Positions 53,212-62,509 of a stretch of 64,000 bases of DNA are shown in pieces. The notes beneath the pieces were generated by a model, which did not search any database, had not been told where the DNA came from, and saw only the letters and a program-made list of their open reading frames with translations. This DNA is from Helicobacter magdeburgensis (GTDB taxonomy: Bacteria; Campylobacterota; Campylobacteria; Campylobacterales; Helicobacteraceae), in NCBI RefSeq assembly GCF_000765825.2, contig NZ_JRPE02000009.1, positions 34,705-98,704 of the forward strand. Direction: 5' to 3'. Positions within the stretch are counted from its first letter, which is position 1. Each line of letters opens with the position of its first letter. Made by a program: the position numbers and the translations under genes.

Positions 53212-54299
53212 TACTTCAAGCCAAAGAAGTTATTATTCCCCGCACTTACACTCCCTCTTGTTCTCATAAGCGAATAGTTGTTGCAGCCAGATTCTATGCC
53301 ATAATCACACGCCAAGCCAAAAAGCTCAATAGCCTTGCGTTTATCCTGCCTTACACCAAAGCCACCATCATATAGCACACCGAGATTATTACAGCTTTGT
53401 ATATGTCCGCTATCACACGCAAGAGTAAAATATTTTGCCGCATTATAGTAGCTTTTTTCCGTTCCATTTGAGCCTGTGGCATACATCCAGCCCAGATTCC
53501 CACAGCCCACAATATCGCCCTGCTGACACGCTACATAGTTCATCTCCACATAGCTCATTTTATCCTTTGTCATACCATAGACATTATAGGTGTTACTCAT
53601 AAGCCCAAGATTATAACAGCCTAAATCACTCCCTAGCTGACACGCACTATTATAATACGCCAACGCCTTTTGGTAGTCCTTTTTCACACCAACACCATTA
53701 GCATACATCCAGCCGATATTCGTGCAGCCCAGTGAATCTCCCCCTTGACACGCCACTTCATAGAGTTGTGCGGCTTGCTCCTTATCTTCTTTAACACCTT
53801 CTCCATTATCATACGCCATTGCCAAATTCGCACACGCCACCGCATCGCCACCCACACAAGCTTTATAATAATAATTCACCGCTTTTTGCGGATTAGGCAC
53901 ACCAGAGTTTGCCCCATACATATAGATAAGTCCCGAGCCAAAGCACCCTGCCGCATTGCCTTGATCACAAGATTGTGCAAAAAGCTGTAACGCACTCTCA
54001 TAATCGCCCTGTTTTGCAAAGCTCATCGCCGATTTGAGCGCAGTATTTGATTCATTGACATTTTCAAGCATATCATCAAGTGGCGCACCTGTGATTTGAT
54101 TAGCAGGGGTGAGAGGCTGTGAGCCTAGAAGTCCGCTAGGCGCATTCTCTTGCTGTGGCGGAGTTGGTGTATTGACATTAGGGGTAGAATCCTCTTGTGT
54201 GCTAGGAGCTTTACTTACTTCTCCAGCCGTCTCTTGTGGCTCTGCAAGTAGCACACTCATCGTTATTGCCATACAAAAAAGCATACAAAGTTTTTTCAT
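53211..54299 (-). CDS. Sel1-repeat, Helicobacter cysteine-rich (Hcp-like) secreted protein
   Basis: A 362-residue secreted protein: signal peptide to about residue 19, a P/T/S-rich linker to about residue 80, then about six Sel1-like repeats of 36 residues. Repeats such as GDAVACANLAMAYDNGEGVK and GDSLGCTNIGWMYANGVGVK have paired cysteines that form a disulfide in each repeat in Hcp proteins, known as immunogenic secreted proteins of H. pylori with beta-lactam-binding reported for some. One repeat is irregular (LGLMSNTYNVYGMTKDKMSY). AGGA precedes ATG. Confidence 0.88.
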   Translation of the reverse strand: MKKLCMLFCMAITMSVLLAEPQETAGEVSKAPSTQEDSTPNVNTPTPPQQENAPSGLLGSQPLTPANQITGAPLDDMLENVNESNTALKSAMSFAKQGDYESALQLFAQSCDQGNAAGCFGSGLIYMYGANSGVPNPQKAVNYYYKACVGGDAVACANLAMAYDNGEGVKEDKEQAAQLYEVACQGGDSLGCTNIGWMYANGVGVKKDYQKALAYYNSACQLGSDLGCYNLGLMSNTYNVYGMTKDKMSYVEMNYVACQQGDIVGCGNLGWMYATGSNGTEKSYYNAAKYFTLACDSGHIQSCNNLGVLYDGGFGVRQDKRKAIELFGLACDYGIESGCNNYSLMRTRGSVSAGNNNFFGLK

Positions 54300-54669
54300 C
54301 GTATATCCTAGACTAAAAAATTACCTAAAACATTCAAAGCAAAAATAATGCCATATTAAAGACAAGATTCCATCTCACTTGCCAGAATCCGATTCTGCGT
54401 CAGCTTTTTTTGCTAGAATCGGGGCTTTACGAGCCAAGTGCAAGGAGTTTATTAACATATGCGGTGGCAAATCCACACTTGCAAAATGACAAAGCACGAG
54501 ACGAAGTAATCGCCGATTCTAGAATCTAAAAAACTCCACAATGTCTGCTGCGGAAGTATCTTGTGATGATTTTTTGGGTTGTGAAGCTTTTTTTGCGAGA
54601 AGCTACCTAAGCGGCAGTGCCAAAGCAAAAGAGCAAACTCCCAAAAAAGCGTGCAAGAGACGACGCAGA
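54300..54669. other. 370-bp intergenic region between dapD and the Sel1 gene
   Basis: It contains copy B of the 121-bp repeat (54548-54668). There is also an imperfect hairpin GATTCT...AGC-TTTTTTT-GCT-AGAATC at about 54391-54420, and CAAGTG/CACTTG arms at about 54435-54480. A short frame spanning 54541-54774 is not a credible gene (it is the repeat itself plus antisense dapD). The Sel1 gene promoter must lie near 54300-54390. Confidence 0.65.
54548..54668 (+). repeat. 121-bp structured intergenic repeat, copy B
   Basis: It is bounded by CTGCG and CGCAG, and the first 15 bases are identical to copy A. Stems lie at 54556-54563 with 54654-54661 (one mismatch), TTTTTTGGG/CCCAAAAAA (54570-54578 with 54640-54648) and CTACC-TAAGC-GGCAG (54603-54617). 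Compared with copy A the 9-bp stem differs at three base pairs, all changed on both sides so that pairing is kept. It ends 1 base beyond the dapD stop codon. Confidence 0.8.
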
Positions 54670-55878
54670 TTAATGCAATGCACTATTGAGTTCAATCTTA
54701 CGATTACTCCTAAAGGCTATCATTTTACCACTTTGAGAATCACATCTAAAGTGGATTCCGTGTTTGCCAGATAGCTCTTTGCCCTTATAGAGATTGCTCT
54801 CTTTGACAGCAAAAGTATCATTAATCTCTGCAATTTTCGCCGCCTCTTCAGGCTTAATGTAAAACACCCCACCAGCCAACACCGCGATACCGCCATCTAC
54901 AATACAGCCATCACCTAGACTTATGCCTGTGGCACTATTCACACCTAACAGGCAGTTTTTACCAATGCTAATAGGCTCACTATTGCCCCCGCTTAACACG
55001 CCTAAGATACTAGCCCCTCCGCCAATATCCGTGCCTTCACCTATCACAACACTTGAGCTAATGCGTCCTTCATTCATACACGCTCCCATAGCCCCAGCGT
55101 TAAAATTCACATAACTCGCTCCGGGCATTTGCGTATAACCACCACTGCCAAGATACGCACCAAAGCGAGTTTTAGCAGAATCTAGTAAGCGGATATTATC
55201 ATATTGTGGAATGACTTGCATTAAATAGCGTGGGAATTTATCCACAAAGTCAATATGTGGAAACTCGCCCTCCATTTTTAGAGCGATTTCATTCTCTCTA
55301 AGCCATTCTAGCTCATAGGGTTTATTTCCGCTCCAAGCGACATTTTGCAATAATCCAAAGATTCCATCAAGCTGCAAGGAACGCAATGGGGCTTTACCAA
55401 GTGAAAGGGCTAGAAGTTTAAGATACGCAGATTCTACACTCTCGCATTTCTCATCTTTATAAATCACGCAGAATCTATATCTCGCCCTACCGCCTTTTGT
55501 CTTTAGCTTACCTTTGTTGGCTTGTTTTTTAAGCTCTAATATTACTTGTATATTTTTGTGTGTTTGTGGATCACTTAAAGCCTCACTTAAAAACGGCTCA
55601 TATAGCTCTAAAGCCTTATTAACAAACTCTTGATTAATGCCATACACCGCTTCATTTTCAGTTGCAGAGATTTGCTCTGCCTCCTTTGCACTTTGACATA
55701 GCACCGCATAAGTGCCGAGATTTTCACCTTTCCAATTCATTGTAGGATAAGTCGCACAAAGCACCGCTTTAGACTTTTTGCCAATCTCCACGCGTGAGAT
55801 TCCAAAGCCTAGTGGCTCTTTGTATTCCTCACTTTTTTGATACTCATCAACAAACACCTTAAATCGCTCTACGCCCAT
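54670..55878 (-). CDS. dapD: 2,3,4,5-tetrahydropyridine-2,6-dicarboxylate N-succinyltransferase
   Basis: DapD succinylates tetrahydrodipicolinate on the way to diaminopimelate and lysine. The protein has 402 residues, the long form usual in Campylobacterota. A left-handed beta-helix is visible (SSVVIGEGTDIGGGASILGV, then SIGKNCLLGVNSATGISLGD), as is the conserved NFNAGAMGACMNEGRIS. GGAG precedes ATG. The structured repeat copy B begins right after its stop. Confidence 0.92.
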   Translation of the reverse strand: MGVERFKVFVDEYQKSEEYKEPLGFGISRVEIGKKSKAVLCATYPTMNWKGENLGTYAVLCQSAKEAEQISATENEAVYGINQEFVNKALELYEPFLSEALSDPQTHKNIQVILELKKQANKGKLKTKGGRARYRFCVIYKDEKCESVESAYLKLLALSLGKAPLRSLQLDGIFGLLQNVAWSGNKPYELEWLRENEIALKMEGEFPHIDFVDKFPRYLMQVIPQYDNIRLLDSAKTRFGAYLGSGGYTQMPGASYVNFNAGAMGACMNEGRISSSVVIGEGTDIGGGASILGVLSGGNSEPISIGKNCLLGVNSATGISLGDGCIVDGGIAVLAGGVFYIKPEEAAKIAEINDTFAVKESNLYKGKELSGKHGIHFRCDSQSGKMIAFRSNRKIELNSALH

Positions 55879-55927
55879 AATCTACTCCTTCGTTTTTAGC
55901 TTATTTTAGCATTGTATAGAATCTAAA

Positions 55928-56464
55928 CTACATTTTGGTATATTTATGGGCTTTTACCGCAAACATACCTAACCCCACAAGCACCACAAGTGCCACGCAT
56001 AACCCCACAAAAAACCATAGAAGAGCAAAGAGCCTATAATGCAATAAAAACAAAATAAGCCCAGTAAAAATAATATATCCTAGCATTCTTAAAAGCGAAA
56101 AACTCATCTGTGTGCCAAGCACAAAGCGAGTAGAAAAGCTTGAATTCTCCTGCTTTGCTTGATTATGAGATTCTTTAGTTTCTTCTGCAAGTTGCGAATC
56201 TTGCGTAAGACTTTGTTGTATATCTAAATCCTGCCGTGAAGCCAAGGATATAGAATCTTGCTCCTGTGCTTTCACTCTTTTTAGCACCCCTGCAAACGAT
56301 CCTCCCACAATAGACACAAAACCCAAAAATGCCACTTCAAAACTAAGCAACGCCTCCACACCAAAAAGCAACGCCACAAGCCCACCAATCAACGCTACCC
56401 CCAACACTACCCCTGTAATGCCTAGCCCAAGCTTGTAGGCATAATTTTTAGTAGTATTTACCAT
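55928..56464 (-). CDS. Four-helix membrane protein, possibly AtpI-like
   Basis: A 178-residue protein with two pairs of membrane helices (YKLGLGITGVVLGVALIGGL and VAFLGFVSIVGGSF; then MLGYIIFTGLILFLLHYRLF and ALLWFFVGLCVALVVLVGLG), separated by a polar segment of about 60 residues. This 2+2 layout recalls ATP synthase subunit I, but I see no decisive motif. The frame is open to 56539; the ATG at 56464 is chosen because the upstream residues are poor-start, methionine-lysine-rich shadow of the previous gene, which it overlaps by 17 bases. Confidence 0.6.
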   Translation of the reverse strand: MVNTTKNYAYKLGLGITGVVLGVALIGGLVALLFGVEALLSFEVAFLGFVSIVGGSFAGVLKRVKAQEQDSISLASRQDLDIQQSLTQDSQLAEETKESHNQAKQENSSFSTRFVLGTQMSFSLLRMLGYIIFTGLILFLLHYRLFALLWFFVGLCVALVVLVGLGMFAVKAHKYTKM

Positions 56465-56915
56465 TTTCATCTTCATCATCGTCATCTTGAGCTTTTTTTG
56501 AATCCTGTGGCTTGTAGGCATAGCGTGGATTTTTAGCAAGTTCTTGTGCGTCTCTTTGCTGACGCTGATAAGCTTTGTAAATATTTAAAATCGCCGCTCC
56601 AATACCCCAAGCCACCCCAAGCCAAAAGCTCCATCTAGCCCCGCTTAGATATTCTAGCCCAATGCCTATGCCAATGCCTAAAGCCACCGCCACCACGATT
56701 GATATGCCTAAACTTAGCTCATTTGCACCGCTGACTACCGCACTTAAACGCGGTTTTTGCGATTTTTGCGTGGCTTTTTGTGTAGAATCTTGTATAGATT
56801 CTTGTGTGGATTCTAGGCTAGATACTTTTGAATCTTGTGAGGCTAAATCTAGCGTTGAGTGAGTTGCTTCAAGCTTAACAGAATCTAGATTCTGCTTTTT
56901 ATCTATATTTTCCAC
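56448..56915 (-). CDS. AtpZ/AtpI-family putative F0F1-ATPase-associated protein
   Basis: A 155-residue protein: a polar S/T/Q-rich N-terminus of about 60 residues, then two membrane helices with SGANELSLGISIVVAVALGI, GLEYLSGARWSFWLGVAWGI and GAAILNIYKAYQRQQRD. The G-x-x-L-D/E-x-x pattern and helix pair match the AtpZ/AtpI family (assembly or ion supply for ATP synthase). The C-terminus is acidic. It starts 3 bases after hemL; a membrane-protein gene also follows hemL in related genomes. Confidence 0.75.
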   Translation of the reverse strand: MENIDKKQNLDSVKLEATHSTLDLASQDSKVSSLESTQESIQDSTQKATQKSQKPRLSAVVSGANELSLGISIVVAVALGIGIGIGLEYLSGARWSFWLGVAWGIGAAILNIYKAYQRQQRDAQELAKNPRYAYKPQDSKKAQDDDDEDENGKYY

Positions 56916-56918
56916 TTT

Positions 56919-58214
56919 TTAGCCTTCAAAATGTATCTCTTTAAAACTCTCTCTTGCCTTTTGTATCACTTCTTCAATTATCGCTCCATTCATCGCAGAG
57001 CAAATAAAACCTGTCTCAAACTGCGAGCAGGCAAAATACACGCCCTTTTCTAGCATTTTTTGATGAAACTTCGCATACATCGCTACATCACTCTTTTTCG
57101 CATCATCAAAATTTTTTACCACCCCTGCGTTAAAGAAAAAGCCAAACATACTGCCACGATAATCCACCTGCAATGGAATCTCATACTCTTGTGCGGCATT
57201 TTGTAAGCCCTGTGTCAAAGTTTTTGCTAAAGATTCTAGCTCATCATATAAATGCGGTTTTGATTTGATAAGTGAGAGTGTGGCTATCCCTGCACTCACG
57301 GCAATGGGATTCCCGCTTAAAGTCCCGGCTTGATACACACCTCCAACGGGGGATAACATATCCATAATTTCAGCCCTCCCGCCAAAAGCCGCCAAAGGCA
57401 ACCCACCGCCAATCACCTTACCATAAGTAACCAAATCCGCTTCAATATTGTAGATTCCTAATGCCCCATTCAACCCAGCCCTAAAGCCACTCATCACTTC
57501 ATCTATGATGAAAAGGGCGTTATGCTCATCACATAGCTTTCTCAATGCGTAAAGAAACTCCCTATCAGCAGGGACAAAGCCCATATTCCCAGCCAAAGGC
57601 TCAATAATCACACACGCCACATTTTTACTTTGCTCAAAACACGCTTTCACAGAATCTATATCGTTATACCTTGCTACTAAAGTATGCTTTGAAATATCGC
57701 TTGGCACACCCGGTGAGCTAGGAGTCCCAAATGTCGCACAACCACTTCCAGCAGAAACTAGTAAGCTATCGCTATGCCCGTGATAGCAACCCTCAAACTT
57801 GATAATATCATCTTTATTAGTAAATGCCCGAGCCAGTCGCAACGCACTCATAGTAGCTTCCGTCCCCGAGCTTACAAGTCGCATTTTCTCCACACTATTT
57901 GCAAGTGAGATAATCTGCTTTACAAGTGTTGTTTCTTTCTCCGTTGGCGCACCAAAGCTAAGTCCATCTTTGAGGGCTAGAGTAAGGGCAGATTCTACAA
58001 ACTCATCAGCGTGTCCAAATATCAGCGGTCCCCAGCTTTGCACAAAATCAATATAGGCATTATCATCTTCATCATAGATATACGCTCCCTTGCCCCTAGC
58101 GATAAATCGCGGTGTCCCGCCCACAGAACCAAACGCCCTAACAGGTGAATTTACCCCACCGGGAATAACCTGCTTTGCTTCATTAAAGTCATTAATACTA
58201 TGTAAAATCTCCAT
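56919..58214 (-). CDS. hemL: Glutamate-1-semialdehyde 2,1-aminomutase
   Basis: HemL makes 5-aminolevulinate for haem synthesis. The protein has 431 residues. [37 protein letters not shown] and the PLP-lysine region [20 protein letters not shown] are clear. AAAGGA precedes the ATG at 58214; the open frame upstream (to 58250) lacks a ribosome site and is not conserved in this family. Confidence 0.96.
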   Translation of the reverse strand: MEILHSINDFNEAKQVIPGGVNSPVRAFGSVGGTPRFIARGKGAYIYDEDDNAYIDFVQSWGPLIFGHADEFVESALTLALKDGLSFGAPTEKETTLVKQIISLANSVEKMRLVSSGTEATMSALRLARAFTNKDDIIKFEGCYHGHSDSLLVSAGSGCATFGTPSSPGVPSDISKHTLVARYNDIDSVKACFEQSKNVACVIIEPLAGNMGFVPADREFLYALRKLCDEHNALFIIDEVMSGFRAGLNGALGIYNIEADLVTYGKVIGGGLPLAAFGGRAEIMDMLSPVGGVYQAGTLSGNPIAVSAGIATLSLIKSKPHLYDELESLAKTLTQGLQNAAQEYEIPLQVDYRGSMFGFFFNAGVVKNFDDAKKSDVAMYAKFHQKMLEKGVYFACSQFETGFICSAMNGAIIEEVIQKARESFKEIHFEG

Positions 58215-58397
58215 ACGCTTATCCTTTGTTTTGGGGAATTTTTGGGGCATTATAGCAAGATTCTAGCAACGACTATGCAACTAGCTAAGTTACTTCTTTA
58301 CTCACTTTATGAAAAACCTAAACAAAATTACAAAATTATTTATAAAATTTTCATAAAATAGAATTGCAGAAAATCACAATTTCACAAGGAGACAAAA

Positions 58398-58958
58398 ATG
58401 AAAAAAATCATTGCAGGACTAGCACTGATAGGTAGCATAGCGTGTGCGGCAAGTATTGACACAGAAAAAGCAGAAGTCAAATGGACAGCATTTAAAACAC
58501 CTGCTAAGGTAGCTGTAAGTGGGGGATTTGATGATGTGAAGTTTAAGTTTGGCACACCCAATAAAGCCCAAAGCCTAGAATCACAGCTCAACAACGCCAC
58601 AGCAACCATTGACATTATGAAAGTTAATCTTGGCGATCCACAAAAAAATGAGAATGTTACAACACATTTCTTTGGGAATTTTGCTAAAAAAGAGCCCATC
58701 AAAGTAACTTTCAAAGATGTGATTGAAGGCAAAGATAAAGGCACGATTCTAGCAAATGTGCGAATGAATGGCAAAAGTCAAAAAGTGCCGATGCAATATG
58801 AAGTGGCAAACAAAAAGCTAATAGCAAAGGGTGTGCTTGATTTAAGTGAGTTTGGACTTGAAAACGCACGAGCAAATTTGCAAAAAGCGGTAGCCGACTT
58901 GCACGAGAATCTGACTTGGTCGCAGGTAGAAATCGCCCTTGAAGCCCCACTAAAATAA
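58398..58958 (+). CDS. YceI-family periplasmic protein
   Basis: A 186-residue secreted protein: signal peptide to about residue 19 (ALIGSIACAA), then the YceI lipocalin-like barrel (DTEKAEVKWTAFKTPAKVAV, NATATIDIMKVN, ENVTTHFFGNFAK). Family members bind polyisoprenoids in a hydrophobic pocket and have been linked to stress or acid responses in Helicobacter. AAGGAG precedes ATG. It is monocistronic with a hairpin after the stop. Confidence 0.9.
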   Translation: MKKIIAGLALIGSIACAASIDTEKAEVKWTAFKTPAKVAVSGGFDDVKFKFGTPNKAQSLESQLNNATATIDIMKVNLGDPQKNENVTTHFFGNFAKKEPIKVTFKDVIEGKDKGTILANVRMNGKSQKVPMQYEVANKKLIAKGVLDLSEFGLENARANLQKAVADLHENLTWSQVEIALEAPLK

Positions 58959-58973
58959 CTACCCCAAAACTTC

Positions 58974-59008
58974 AAAGGCTACTATTATGATTTTCAATGG
59001 TAGCCTTT
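58974..59008 (+). terminator. Hairpin terminator of the YceI gene
   Basis: AAAGGCTAC pairs perfectly with GTAGCCTTT (the pairing extends inward with T-G and AT) around a roughly 11-base loop, starting 16 bases after the stop. The T-run is short. Confidence 0.6.
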
Positions 59009-59105
59009 AACTCAAATAAAAATATAAGCCCCATAAAAATCCACCAAATAACATTGATCTTAAAGTGTCTTTTTAATGCATAAAGTCATAGAATAGAAAA
59101 ATGTA

Positions 59106-59183
59106 TGGTGTCAAAGGGGGGACTTGAACCCCCGACCTCCGGCTTATGAGACCAGCGCTCTAAACCAGCTGAGCTACTTTGAC
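59106..59183 (-). tRNA. tRNA with anticodon CAU (elongator Met, or Ile2)
   Basis: The acceptor GTCAAAG pairs with CTTTGAC, then discriminator A and an encoded CCA. The D-stem is GCTC/GAGC, the anticodon loop CTCATAA and the T-stem GGGGG/CCCCC with loop TTCAAGT. It is not the initiator, since the 1-72 pair is G-C and the three anticodon-stem G-C pairs are absent. Met versus lysidine-modified Ile2 cannot be settled by eye; elongator Met is the default call. Confidence 0.9.
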
Positions 59184-59371
59184 CTCTAAATCAAGAATCT
59201 ATAAAGATTAAGAATCTAACAAAAAGCATTGAAGAAACAAAAGTCGCAATTCTAAGCAAAAAGCAACAATAAGTCAAGCACTTTCCCACAAAAGCTACTT
59301 CACACGCTATCACACTTTGCTACAAATCCTTTTTTTCCACATAGCACTCAACACAAAAACTTCCAAATCTA

Positions 59372-59971
59372 TCACAAAAAATCATTTGGCACAGCCCCTA
59401 AAACGCGTGAAGCATATTGAGATTCTAGCACTTTATCATAGGCATTTTTGTAGCGATTGATAAAATCTTCAATATTCTTCTGCTCCACGCCAAAAGCCCT
59501 TTGTGCTTGAATCTTTTGATTATCAAGCCCATTTTGCTCCATATTTTTAGAATCCTTACCCTGATAAAACTCTGTGAAGCGATACAGACTTTGAGCCATA
59601 AGCATTTTTTCCATTTCACTCATTCCTTCACTCGCCCATAAAAACGCCTTATATTCCTCATCACTCATTAACTCTAGCACCTTCAGCCCATAGGTAATGC
59701 GATTTTTATGCCCCTCTAAATCCTCCATTTTTGGGGCATTTGGCTCAATCTCGCTTGGTTGCTTTACTTCTTGTGTGGTGCTTTCACCCACATTTTGCGT
59801 GTCAATTTTAGCAGCCGTGCTTTTTTGACTATCCTCTTTTGTTTTTTCTTCTTTTAAAGATTTAGAATCTGTGGCATAAGATTCATTATTGCTGATACTA
59901 AAGTTATCTTTATTCCTTACATAGCTTGTGTTTATGGGTGTTTGAGTGTGGTTGAGATTCTGAATCTGCAT
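59372..59971 (-). CDS. Unrecognised protein with disordered N-terminus and helical C-terminus
   Basis: A 199-residue soluble protein. Residues 1-105 are polar and low in structure (rich in N, S, K, E, T, Q). Residues about 105-199 are helical: KVLELMSDEEYKAFLWASEG, MEKMLMAQSLYRFTEFYQGK and a C-terminal FINRYKNAYDKVLESQYASR. There is no signal peptide or membrane helix. AAAGGA precedes the ATG at 59971; the open frame upstream is not supported. It is divergent from argD. I do not recognise the family. Confidence 0.65.
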   Translation of the reverse strand: MQIQNLNHTQTPINTSYVRNKDNFSISNNESYATDSKSLKEEKTKEDSQKSTAAKIDTQNVGESTTQEVKQPSEIEPNAPKMEDLEGHKNRITYGLKVLELMSDEEYKAFLWASEGMSEMEKMLMAQSLYRFTEFYQGKDSKNMEQNGLDNQKIQAQRAFGVEQKNIEDFINRYKNAYDKVLESQYASRVLGAVPNDFL

Positions 59972-60103
59972 TAAAATCCTTTGGTGTTCTGTGGCGTATT
60001 TCGCACAAAGCATTAGCAAAAATCGCTCCACATATCGCAAAAAATTTAAACTCTTAATGTAAAATCAACGCCTTTCATATTTTTAGCAAATGGGGGCAAG
60101 GTA

Positions 60104-61297
60104 ATGGAATTTTCACATATACAAGGGCTTGATGAAGCATTTGTGCTGCACACTTATTCGCGTTTTAAAGTCGCTTTCGCACACGGAGAAAATGCTACAC
60201 TCTATGACACACAAAATAAAGATTATATTGACTTTGGCTCGGGCATTGGCGTAGTGAGTGTGGGACATAATAATCCAAAGCTCACTCAAGCCATCACCAA
60301 ACAAGCTACAAAGCTTTTGCACACTTCAAATCTCTACTATATTCAAAATCAAGCCGCCCTAGCTCACAATCTCATCACGCTTTATCGTGATAACGCCCCT
60401 TTGCCTATGCGTGCGTTTTTTGCCAACTCCGGAGCAGAAGCCAATGAATGTGCTATAAAAATTGCTAGAAAATATGGCAAACAACGCAATGCTTATAAAA
60501 TTATCACGCTAGATTCTAGCTTCCACGGACGCACAATCACTTCGCTCAAAGCCACCGCACAGGAGAAAATGCACGAGCATTTTGGACCATTCCCTGATGG
60601 TTTTGTGTATGCAAAAGATGTGAGTGATATTTATAATCTCATAGATTCAAGCACTTGTGCGGTTTTGCTAGAACTCGTGCAAGGCGAAGGGGGTGTATGC
60701 CCCTTAGATAAATCCCAGATTCAAGCCCTTGCCTCGCATTTAAAGCAAAAGCAGATTCTGTTAATGATAGATGAAGTGCAAAGCGGAATCTACCGCTGCG
60801 GCGAGATTTTTGCCTCTAAAATCTATGGCATTAGCCCTGAAGTCATCACAACAGCCAAGGGCTTAGGCGGTGGTGTGCCTATCGGTGCAGTTTTAACCAC
60901 ACTCACTGATATTTTTGCCCCAAGCGATCACGGCTCAACTTTTGGGGGCAATGCTTTAAGCTGTGCGGCAGGGCTTTGTGTGCTTGAGATCCTAAGTCAA
61001 ATGCACGAAAATGGGGCGTTGAAAGAAACCATAAACTATTTTAACGCAAAGCTAGATTCTCTTGTAGCGGCATTCCCGCAGATTTTTAGCCACAAAGTGG
61101 GCTTAGGGCTAATGTGTGGAATCCACACGCAAAACCCCGATTTGCTTCCCAAAATTGTAGAATCTGCCCTAAATCACGGCGTTTTAGTGCTGAAATCTGG
61201 CAAGGGTGTTTTGCGTTTGCTCCCACCTTTAAGTATAAATAAAGACGAGATTGACTTAGGATTCTCGCGGTTAGAATCTGCCCTAAAAACCTTGTGA
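60104..61297 (+). CDS. argD: Acetylornithine aminotransferase
   Basis: A 397-residue class III PLP aminotransferase. FANSGAEANECAIKIARKYG, DEVQSGIYRCGEIFA and the PLP lysine in TTAKGLGGGVPIGAVL are visible. Length and the FHGRTITSLKATAQ segment fit ArgD (arginine synthesis; it can also serve as succinyl-diaminopimelate aminotransferase in lysine synthesis). It overlaps the methyltransferase gene by four bases (GTGA). Confidence 0.93.
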   Translation: MEFSHIQGLDEAFVLHTYSRFKVAFAHGENATLYDTQNKDYIDFGSGIGVVSVGHNNPKLTQAITKQATKLLHTSNLYYIQNQAALAHNLITLYRDNAPLPMRAFFANSGAEANECAIKIARKYGKQRNAYKIITLDSSFHGRTITSLKATAQEKMHEHFGPFPDGFVYAKDVSDIYNLIDSSTCAVLLELVQGEGGVCPLDKSQIQALASHLKQKQILLMIDEVQSGIYRCGEIFASKIYGISPEVITTAKGLGGGVPIGAVLTTLTDIFAPSDHGSTFGGNALSCAAGLCVLEILSQMHENGALKETINYFNAKLDSLVAAFPQIFSHKVGLGLMCGIHTQNPDLLPKIVESALNHGVLVLKSGKGVLRLLPPLSINKDEIDLGFSRLESALKTL

Positions 61298-62403
61298 AAG
61301 CAATGCTCCCTTTTAGCGAATTTATGTCCCAAAGCCTTTATGGAGAGAATGGCTATTACACAGATTCTAGCAAAGTCAGCAAAGCGGGGGATTTTTACAC
61401 TTCTGTGAGTGTGAGTAAGTTTTTTGGTGGAGCGATCGCCTCTTATATCCTTTCACTTTTAGAATCTAATGCCCTAAGTCTGCCTTTAAGGATTGTAGAA
61501 ATCGGGGCGGATAAGGGCTATCTGCTAGGCGATATTGCCTTATTCCTTGATGCGTTGGGTGAAGTTTTGCCCCAATGTGAGTTTATTATCATTGAGCCAC
61601 TTCCTAGCCTAGCTAACGCACAAAAGGCATATTTGGGAGACTTAAAGTTTTCTTGTGTTTTGGACTTTAAGATTGTTGAAAGCTTTGAAGCACTCTCGCA
61701 AAATAAAGATTCAAGCCTTTTTATCATCAGCAATGAGCTTTTTGATAGCTTCCCTTGCGATGTGTTAGATTCTGGCAAAATGCTTTGTGTAAGCCAAGAT
61801 TCTAAATGGTGTGGAATCTGGCAGAACTTGAGTGCCAAAAATCTCTCCACCCTTTTACCGCGACAAAGCCTTGAGATTTTAGACAAACTCAAATGCAATC
61901 CTTTGGAGTTTCGCGGACTCCTGCCACAATGGCAGGATTTTATTTGCAATCTCTCACGCTTTGCTAAAGCTCACAAAAATAGCCATTTTGTGAGCTTTGA
62001 CTATGGCAGGGAGAATCTTAGCCAAACGCAGAATCCTAACGCCAAATACTACAATCCGCTACACAATAACCCAAGATTCTATAAATCCCATCAAGTGCTA
62101 AGTTTAAAAGATTTTTTAGAGCAAGATGGGGATTTTCACACACTTTATCAAAATGCAGATATAACCTACGATGTGGATTTTACACTGCTAGATTCCCTGC
62201 TGTGTGAAAATGGATTTCAAAAAATCTTTTGCGATACACAAGCAAAAGTTTTAATTGAAAAAATGCAGATTCTAGAATTATTACAGACTTTTTCACAACA
62301 ATGCGGATATAATACTTATCTTAAAGAAATTCACAAGCTTAAAACGCTCTTGCACACGCTAGGAGAGCGGTTTTTAGGTATATGCTACACATTTTCTAAA
62401 TAA
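61294..62403 (+). CDS. MidA/NDUFAF7-family SAM-dependent methyltransferase
   Basis: A 369-residue protein of the DUF185/MidA family: the opening MSQSLYGENGYYTDSSKVSK, AGDFYTSVSVSKFFGGAIA, the SAM site IVEIGADKGYLLGDIA, and IISNELFDSFPCDV. In mitochondria the relative NDUFAF7 methylates an arginine of complex I; the bacterial target is unknown. Start is GTG at 61294 in a GTGA overlap with argD, or ATG at 61303. Confidence 0.82.
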   Translation: MKAMLPFSEFMSQSLYGENGYYTDSSKVSKAGDFYTSVSVSKFFGGAIASYILSLLESNALSLPLRIVEIGADKGYLLGDIALFLDALGEVLPQCEFIIIEPLPSLANAQKAYLGDLKFSCVLDFKIVESFEALSQNKDSSLFIISNELFDSFPCDVLDSGKMLCVSQDSKWCGIWQNLSAKNLSTLLPRQSLEILDKLKCNPLEFRGLLPQWQDFICNLSRFAKAHKNSHFVSFDYGRENLSQTQNPNAKYYNPLHNNPRFYKSHQVLSLKDFLEQDGDFHTLYQNADITYDVDFTLLDSLLCENGFQKIFCDTQAKVLIEKMQILELLQTFSQQCGYNTYLKEIHKLKTLLHTLGERFLGICYTFSK

Positions 62404-62509
62404 TCTCAAAACACGCAAAATATAAAGCAAAACTTAAACTTCAAAAAGATAGAATCCCGCCTTACAAAAATCTTACAAACAACAAACCTCAAGGAGATAT
62501 GGAGATATT

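Noticed and set aside
54541..54774. 77-residue open frame starting inside the dapD-Sel1 spacer
   Set aside because: It consists of the 121-bp repeat copy B followed by the antisense strand of dapD, has no ribosome site and has very biased composition (Lys/Arg-rich run). It is a by-product of the repeat.
59106..59183. Initiator tRNA-fMet
   Set aside because: The acceptor begins with a normal G1-C72 pair, and the anticodon stem lacks the three consecutive G-C pairs of initiators.
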